A stretch of DNA of 10,272 nt from CAYHGV01 sp964356135 (lineage in GTDB: Bacteria; Hydrothermota; Tepidihabitantia; CAYHGV01). Location of the stretch: positions 1-10,272 of the forward strand of contig CAYHGV010000102.1 in NCBI GenBank assembly GCA_964356135.1. The letters run 5' to 3'. Below are positions 5,976 to 10,272 of this stretch, one piece after another. How positions within the stretch are numbered: the stretch's first letter is position 1; each line of letters begins with the position of its first letter. The position numbers were made by a program, and so were the translations under genes. A model generated the notes under the pieces. The model ran no database searches, was not told the origin of the DNA, and saw only the letters and a list, made by a program, of their open reading frames with translations.

Positions 5976-7376
5976 ATGAATGATAATGGTGTTCAAAGAT
6001 ATGTTGAAAAAGCCAAGAAGATATTGGCCGAACGCGCGCGCTATATCAAGGAAGAAGTCAAAAAATGGAAATTTGATACCATTGCTGTTCACGGTGCTTA
6101 CTCAGTCCAGGAGGCAATTGAAAATAACCAAGGAGCGATAATTGAGCCAATTTTTTTAAGTTCCGCGCAAGCCTATCGTGATACCGATGAGATGGAAGCA
6201 GCTCAGGCCTACTTAATTCCTACCTGGGCTTACACCCGAATCAACAATCCATCCATCGGCTATCTTGAAGATACGCTGGCCCTGCTTGATGGCTATGGTT
6301 TTGACGGTGAGACTGGCTGTGCGGCAACTTCTTCAGGTCTTGCTGCTATAGCCAGCGCTACTGAGCCGTTTTTGGTTAAACGGAATAAGAATGCAAATGA
6401 GCCAATAAATTTTGTTTCCAGTTGTCAGATCTACGGCGGCACCTTTATGCAGTTCAATGTCCGCATAATGAAGGAGCGAGGGATTGAATGCCGCTGGGTG
6501 ACGGAGTGTAACAACATTGACGAATGGGCTTCTAAGATTGATAAAAACACCCGATTCCTCTATGGCGAACTACCCACCAACCCGGGCTTATATTTCTTTG
6601 ATTTGAAGAGGGTAATTGAATTAGCACATGAACACGGCCTGCCGTTCATTGTCGATTCAACCATTGCGACACCGGCACTGATGCGGCCAATTACATTCGG
6701 TGCTGATATTGTTGTTCACTCGGTGACCAAGACGATGACGGCCAGTGGTTTTAGTGTTGCTGGTGCTGTCATTGCCCGTAAGAACATTACAACAAATATC
6801 GAAAATGACGCAATGAAGGCCGATTTTGCGAGCTATATAAAGTTTTGGCCAAATCGCGATATGGGTTGGTGTTTATCGCCCCTCCAGGCAATACTAACCT
6901 TGAACGATATCCGGACCCTCCGCACACGGGTTGATGCCTTAAGCAAGAGTTCGATGCAAGTAGCACGGTTTTTAGAAAAGCATTCCAAGGTTGCAAATGT
7001 GAATTATCTCGGTCTGGAGAGCCATCCCTTGTATGGCGTAGCGAGCAAATACCTCTGGCTGGTTGATGCTGAATATGATGAGCAGTATAAAAAGCCGGTC
7101 AACCACTATGGCCATTTAATGTCCTTCCAGTTAAAAGGCGGCATTCAGGCAGCCCGCACCCTACTTGACGGCTTAAAACGTATCTGGCGGGCCACTGATC
7201 TCGGACGTATAAAATCGATTGCTTGCATCCCGTCGCTCTCAACCCACCAGCAGATGGGTGAGGAATCACGTTGCCTCGCCAGTATTCCTCATGATCTTGT
7301 CCGCTTGTGCGTTGGCGGTGAACACCCTGACGATCTTATCAATGATTTAGACCAGGCGTTCAGTAAAGTTAAATAA
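5976..7376 (+). CDS. Cys/Met-metabolism PLP-dependent enzyme (homoserine-ester sulfhydrylase / cystathionine gamma-synthase type)
   Basis: A fold-type I PLP enzyme of 466 residues. Visible motifs are YTRINNPS (86-93, phosphate-binding Tyr/Arg of the neighbouring subunit), ATSSGLAAIAS (117-127), the PLP-ring Asp227 in FIVDST, and the Schiff-base Lys252 in HSVTKTMT. The C-terminus reads SLSTHQQMGEE and LVRLCVGGEHPDDLI, as in O-acetylhomoserine sulfhydrylases and cystathionine gamma-synthases. It is longer than most members (~390-430) because of a charged helical N-terminal extension of ~30 residues. It should replace the activated hydroxyl of a homoserine ester with sulfide or cysteine. Since the next genes are threonine synthase and a proposed homoserine kinase, the ester may be O-phosphohomoserine, but this is inference. 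Lyase activity cannot be excluded. ATG 5976 has AGGAGG 5 bp upstream. It may have taken over from the broken relative at 5278. Confidence 0.85.
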   Translation: MNDNGVQRYVEKAKKILAERARYIKEEVKKWKFDTIAVHGAYSVQEAIENNQGAIIEPIFLSSAQAYRDTDEMEAAQAYLIPTWAYTRINNPSIGYLEDTLALLDGYGFDGETGCAATSSGLAAIASATEPFLVKRNKNANEPINFVSSCQIYGGTFMQFNVRIMKERGIECRWVTECNNIDEWASKIDKNTRFLYGELPTNPGLYFFDLKRVIELAHEHGLPFIVDSTIATPALMRPITFGADIVVHSVTKTMTASGFSVAGAVIARKNITTNIENDAMKADFASYIKFWPNRDMGWCLSPLQAILTLNDIRTLRTRVDALSKSSMQVARFLEKHSKVANVNYLGLESHPLYGVASKYLWLVDAEYDEQYKKPVNHYGHLMSFQLKGGIQAARTLLDGLKRIWRATDLGRIKSIACIPSLSTHQQMGEESRCLASIPHDLVRLCVGGEHPDDLINDLDQAFSKVK

Positions 7377-7382
7377 TCGAAC

Positions 7383-7395
7383 AAGGGCAAAAATC
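7383..7395 (+). promoter_or_regulatory. Ribosome site and non-canonical ATC start of thrC
   Basis: AAGGG (7383-7387) is followed after 5 bp by ATC (7393-7395), exactly where the initiator Met of threonine synthase belongs (family N-terminus M-x-YYST; here ATC-Asn-Tyr-Tyr-Ser-Thr). Between the in-frame TAG at 7348-7350 and the GTG at 7642 there is no ATG, GTG or TTG. The site lies 16 bp after the upstream stop, so re-initiation by terminating ribosomes may help. Confidence 0.6.
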
Positions 7396-8739
7396 AATTA
7401 TTACAGCACTAATAAAAAAGCCCCGAATGTTTCTTTAAAGGATGCACTTCTAATTGGTCAGGCCCCGGACACAGGACTATACCTGCCTGAATCAATTCCC
7501 CATATCCCAACTGATGAAATAATCTCCTTTAAGGATAAGCCATATTTTGAAATTGGGCACCGCGTACTCAAAAGGTTCACTCGGGATATAATTCCTGATG
7601 ATAAACTCAGGCAAATCTGTAAAGAATGTTACGACTACGATGTGCCATTAGAAAAAGTCTTTGATAATAATTATATTATGCGTCTTGACCAGGGACCCAC
7701 TGCCTCGTTCAAGGATTTCGCCGCCCGGATGATGGCAAGGATGATGCGGTATTTCTTAGAGCAGGAGAAGAGCGAACTTGTTATCCTTACCGCAACCTCA
7801 GGCGATACCGGAAGTGCGGTGGCCCATGCCTTCCATAATGTTGACCGGATATCAATGGTTGTCCTCTTTCCCCGAGCCGAAGTCAGTGACCGACAGCGCA
7901 AACAGATGACAACCCTGGGCGGCAATGTCACGGTCATAAGCGTCGAAGGCAAATTTGATGACTGTCAGGCAATGGTCAAACAGGCATTCACCGATCCCAA
8001 ATTAAAAAAGATCCGCTTCTCCTCAGCGAATTCAATTAACATCGGTCGACTGCTTCCTCAGGCCGTATATTATTTTTACGCCTATGCCCGCCTGGTTAAA
8101 AACCAAGAACCGGTCGTCTTCTCAATTCCATCGGGCAATTTTGGTGACATGATGGGCGGTTTGATAGCGTGGCGCATGGGCCTGCCCGCCAGTCGGTATG
8201 TCATTGCCACAAATGCTAATGATGAATTCCCACTATTTTTAAAAACCGGCGAATATCAGAAAATTGTTCCTTCAAGGGTCTGCATATCAAATGCAATGAA
8301 TGTCGGCCACCCTTCCAATCTCGCCCGGGTAGTTGCTTTATACGATGGTGTAATGGATGAAAAAGGGAATATTCTGTCGTCGCCTGATTTAGAAAAGATG
8401 CGCGAAGAGATGTTTGCGATTAGTATTGATGATAAAGAAACGCGTCGAACAATCAAAGAAGCGTTCGAAAAGTACAAAGTGATGCTCGAACCGCATGGCG
8501 CGGTCGCTTGGGCGGGTTTGATCCGTTATCTTAAAACCGGTGAAAAACCAGCATTGGCAATTTCTATTGAGACCGCTCACCCCGCAAAATTTCCTGAAGA
8601 GATAACCAATATTTTAGGAATTGAACCCAAACTTCCACCCAGTCTATCTAATCTTGATAAAAAGGAAGAGCAGTATCTTTCAATCGACAAAGATTACGAA
8701 CAATTCAAGAAACTCCTGCTTGATAAATTCAAGCCATAA
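7393..8739 (+). CDS. thrC: Threonine synthase (starts at ATC)
   Basis: PLP enzyme that converts O-phospho-L-homoserine to threonine and phosphate. Read from the ATC at 7393 the product has 448 residues, normal for the E. coli/yeast-type family. The N-terminal domain is intact (YYSTNKKAPNVSLKDALL, then QAPDTGLYLPESIP), followed by the PLP lysine in DQGPTASFKDFAARMMARM. This lysine becomes residue 107, the same number as in E. coli ThrC, which supports the start. Further blocks are TATSGDTGSAVAHAF, the phosphate-binding loop SGNFGD (247-252) and NAMNVGHPSNLARV. Starting at the GTG at 7642 would lose 83 residues of conserved fold, so that start is rejected. Either ATC is a genuine rare initiator or the base call is wrong. 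It is the second gene of its operon. Confidence 0.93.
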   Translation: MNYYSTNKKAPNVSLKDALLIGQAPDTGLYLPESIPHIPTDEIISFKDKPYFEIGHRVLKRFTRDIIPDDKLRQICKECYDYDVPLEKVFDNNYIMRLDQGPTASFKDFAARMMARMMRYFLEQEKSELVILTATSGDTGSAVAHAFHNVDRISMVVLFPRAEVSDRQRKQMTTLGGNVTVISVEGKFDDCQAMVKQAFTDPKLKKIRFSSANSINIGRLLPQAVYYFYAYARLVKNQEPVVFSIPSGNFGDMMGGLIAWRMGLPASRYVIATNANDEFPLFLKTGEYQKIVPSRVCISNAMNVGHPSNLARVVALYDGVMDEKGNILSSPDLEKMREEMFAISIDDKETRRTIKEAFEKYKVMLEPHGAVAWAGLIRYLKTGEKPALAISIETAHPAKFPEEITNILGIEPKLPPSLSNLDKKEEQYLSIDKDYEQFKKLLLDKFKP

Positions 8740-8747
8740 ATGAATTC

Positions 8748-8751
8748 GGAG
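8748..8751 (+). promoter_or_regulatory. Ribosome site that sets the apgM start
   Basis: GGAG lies 6 bp before the ATG at 8758, between two GAATTC hexamers. This and the family N-terminus favour 8758 over the in-frame ATG at 8740, which abuts the thrC stop and would have no leader of its own. Confidence 0.6.
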
Positions 8752-8757
8752 AATTCG

Positions 8758-9969
8758 ATGAAATATGTCGTCATCATCGGCGACGGTATGGCCGATTATC
8801 CAGTTGAAAGGCTGGGTGGTAAAACGCCCTTAATGGTTGCCCGAAAACCAGCAATAGATAAAATTGCCCGCGCGGGTTGCTGTGGCCAACTTATTACCAT
8901 TGAACCCGAAATGCCACCGGGCAGCGAAGTTGCTAACCTGACCATTTTAGGCTATGAGCCCAAGACTTGTTATCAAGGACGAGGAGTTTTAGAGGCGGCC
9001 AGTCTCGGCATTGCCCTCCAATCTACTGATATTGCAATGCGCTGTAACCTCATCTGTGTTGAGGACGGCAAGATTAAAAACCATTCTGCTGGTCACATTT
9101 CAACTGAAGAAGCCCGAGAATTGATTGCACTGGTTAATAGAAAACTGGGTAAACAAAACATACGTTTCTTCCCTGGTCTCTCCTACCGCCATTTGCTTGT
9201 GCTTTCTGAAGGCTCAACTGAATTAGAATGTTTCCCCCCCCACGATAACGTAGGTAAACCAATCAGCGAGGTTATGGTCAGACAATTAAAGCCTGAGGCA
9301 GAATTTACCGCCATGTTACTTAATGACCTGATCGTGCGCTCCAATGAAATATTGATTAACCATTTGGTAAACCAAAAACGGAAAAAAGAGGGTAAAGATG
9401 TTGCTAACTACATCTGGCCCTGGTCACCAGGTCGAAAACCGAAGATGAAAACCTTTCAAGAACTTTATAACATCAAAGGTGCAGTCATATCAGCGGTCGA
9501 TCTCATAAACGGCACCGGTATCTATGCCGGCATGGACGTTATCCACGTTGAAGGTGCCACCGGTCTCTGGGACACCAACTACGAAGGCAAGGCCGATGCC
9601 TGTATCAAAGCATTAAAAGACTATGATTTTGTTTACTGCCATGTGGAAGCAACTGATGAAGCCGGGCATAGTAAAGATTTAGAATTGAAAATCAAAACCA
9701 TCGAATATTTAGATGAGCGTTTAGTTACCCGGATTATGAAAAATCTTGAAGATAAACAAATTGAAGCGGTAGTTGCAGTTTTACCCGACCATGCCACACC
9801 AGTCGAATATGGTAATCATGTCAAAGACCCGGTGCCAGTAGCAATCTGGGATCCAAGAAGGCCGGCTGATTCGGTATTGGTTTTTGATGAAAACTCAGTT
9901 AAAAAAGGTAGTCTTGGCCTGATGCATAGTAACGAGTTTATTCGAGCCGTATTGGGCATACCTAAATAG
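8758..9969 (+). CDS. apgM: apgM-like alkaline-phosphatase-superfamily protein: proposed homoserine kinase / cofactor-independent phosphoglycerate mutase
   Basis: A 403-residue metalloenzyme beginning MKYVVIIGDGMADYP, the standard start of the archaeal-type 2,3-bisphosphoglycerate-independent phosphoglycerate mutase family. Metal and catalytic positions of the superfamily are present: Asp9, the nucleophile Ser56 in PGSEVANL, Asp300 and His304 in HVEATDEAGH, Asp344-His345 in PDHATP, and His354 in GNHVKDPVP. A subgroup of this family (TIGR02535) is annotated as a proposed homoserine kinase because it sits beside threonine-pathway genes in genomes without classical ThrB. The position directly after thrC fits that reading; the glycolytic mutase remains the alternative. 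The start at 8758 rather than 8740 follows the GGAG site and family length. It is the last gene of the operon; no clear hairpin-plus-T-run terminator follows. Confidence 0.88.
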   Translation: MKYVVIIGDGMADYPVERLGGKTPLMVARKPAIDKIARAGCCGQLITIEPEMPPGSEVANLTILGYEPKTCYQGRGVLEAASLGIALQSTDIAMRCNLICVEDGKIKNHSAGHISTEEARELIALVNRKLGKQNIRFFPGLSYRHLLVLSEGSTELECFPPHDNVGKPISEVMVRQLKPEAEFTAMLLNDLIVRSNEILINHLVNQKRKKEGKDVANYIWPWSPGRKPKMKTFQELYNIKGAVISAVDLINGTGIYAGMDVIHVEGATGLWDTNYEGKADACIKALKDYDFVYCHVEATDEAGHSKDLELKIKTIEYLDERLVTRIMKNLEDKQIEAVVAVLPDHATPVEYGNHVKDPVPVAIWDPRRPADSVLVFDENSVKKGSLGLMHSNEFIRAVLGIPK

Positions 9970-10046
9970 GTACTCAGGCAAATTCATGCGGATGAAAGTG
10001 AATCAAACACAAAAATGAGAAATATGAACATCAATCCAGCGATAAG

Positions 10047-10220
10047 AAACCACGAATTTACACGAATGATTACGAATTGACACGAAACTCGAAGAGTAGG
10101 TGGAGCGAAGCGGCACCAAACTATTCTTTGTTTTCCACCTATTTGGTGAAAACCGAATTTTGCTTAATACCAATATTCCCTTCGTGTTACTTCGATTTTC
10201 TTCGTGCTCATTCGTGGTTA
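10047..10220. repeat. Intergenic inverted repeat with 10 bp-periodic CACGAA boxes
   Basis: The left arm (10047-10086) and the reverse complement of the right arm (10181-10220) align over 40 bp with 29 identities by eye. Each arm is four 10 bp units ending in CACGAA, TACGAA or TCGAA (left: AAACCACGAA, TTTACACGAA, TGATTACGAA, TTGACACGAA). Between the arms lies a 94 bp centre with its own complementary blocks. Similar 'ACCACGAATTTACACGAAT' sequences are known as dispersed intergenic repeats in many bacterial genomes, so this is probably one copy of a family. There is no ORF and no transposase. It fills most of the 303 bp after apgM; the rest (9970-10046, 10221-10272) shows nothing recognisable. 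Confidence 0.65.
10097..10148. other. Interleaved complementary blocks (pseudoknot-like topology) at the centre of the repeat
   Basis: In order: TAGGTGGA (10097-10104), CACCAAA (10114-10120), TCCACCTA (10134-10141) and TTTGGTG (10142-10148). The first pairs perfectly with the third (8 bp) and the second with the fourth (7 bp), an A-B-A'-B' order that in RNA or single-stranded DNA could form either of two exclusive hairpins or an H-type pseudoknot. Seen directly; function unknown. Confidence 0.45.
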
Positions 10221-10272
10221 CTAATGGGAGCGATTAATATTTTACACTATGGCCTGGTTAAGTTGTCATTGC

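Noticed and set aside
7642..7644. GTG as the start of threonine synthase
   Set aside because: It would delete the first 83 residues, which encode recognisable conserved N-terminal sequence; no ribosome site precedes it.
8740..8742. ATG directly after the thrC stop as the apgM start
   Set aside because: The family begins with M-K-Y-x-x-x-I-G-D-G at 8758, and GGAG lies in between at the right distance for that ATG.

Overview
The window is a bacterial chromosomal segment with dense metabolic genes, every intact one on the + strand. The organism is probably an uncultivated, perhaps thermophilic lineage. A candidate phylum of the WOR-3 (Stahlbacteria) kind fits, because the secreted CAP protein ends in a FlgD-type Ig module, the methylmalonyl-CoA mutase catalytic chain stands alone, and there was once a gene for the archaeal/deep-branching fructose-1,6-bisphosphate aldolase/phosphatase. 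This assignment is inference; no rRNA or marker gene is present.

Layout. Positions 2-145 look like the 3' end of an unidentified gene. A promoter then leads into urocanate hydratase (hutU, 197-1888). After a possible 40-codon ORF comes a secreted CAP/CARDB/FlgD-Ig protein (2010-3239). A near-consensus promoter drives the methylmalonyl-CoA mutase catalytic subunit (3315-4877), which overlaps methylmalonyl-CoA epimerase (4858-5265). Positions 5278-5887 are a gene graveyard. The first 46 codons of a cystathionine gamma-synthase/methionine gamma-lyase-type gene (+) run head-on into the first ~42 codons of an FBP aldolase/phosphatase gene (-), as if a deletion removed the 3' parts of two convergent genes. 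The fbp fragment is further split by a ~130 bp MITE-like element flanked by TA. Removing the element plus one TA restores the fbp frame exactly. A second copy lies at 5758-5887.

From 5927 a consensus promoter starts an amino-acid operon: a Cys/Met-metabolism PLP enzyme of the sulfhydrylase/CGS type (5976-7376), threonine synthase (7393-8739, apparently starting at a non-canonical ATC codon), and an apgM-like protein of the family proposed to be a homoserine kinase (8758-9969). Together they suggest that O-phosphohomoserine is made and then shared between threonine and homocysteine/methionine synthesis. The window closes with a 174 bp intergenic inverted repeat whose arms carry CACGAA-like boxes at exact 10 bp period.

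A recurring theme is that promoters of the TTGACR-(16-17)-TAnAnT type sit so close to their genes that predicted leaders are about 5-14 nt. Two of these genes (hutU and the mutase) have no Shine-Dalgarno sequence. I found no tRNA, rRNA, CRISPR array or transposase gene. The most novel points are the TA-targeted element family with its gene wreckage, the ATC start of thrC, and the homoserine-phosphate operon.
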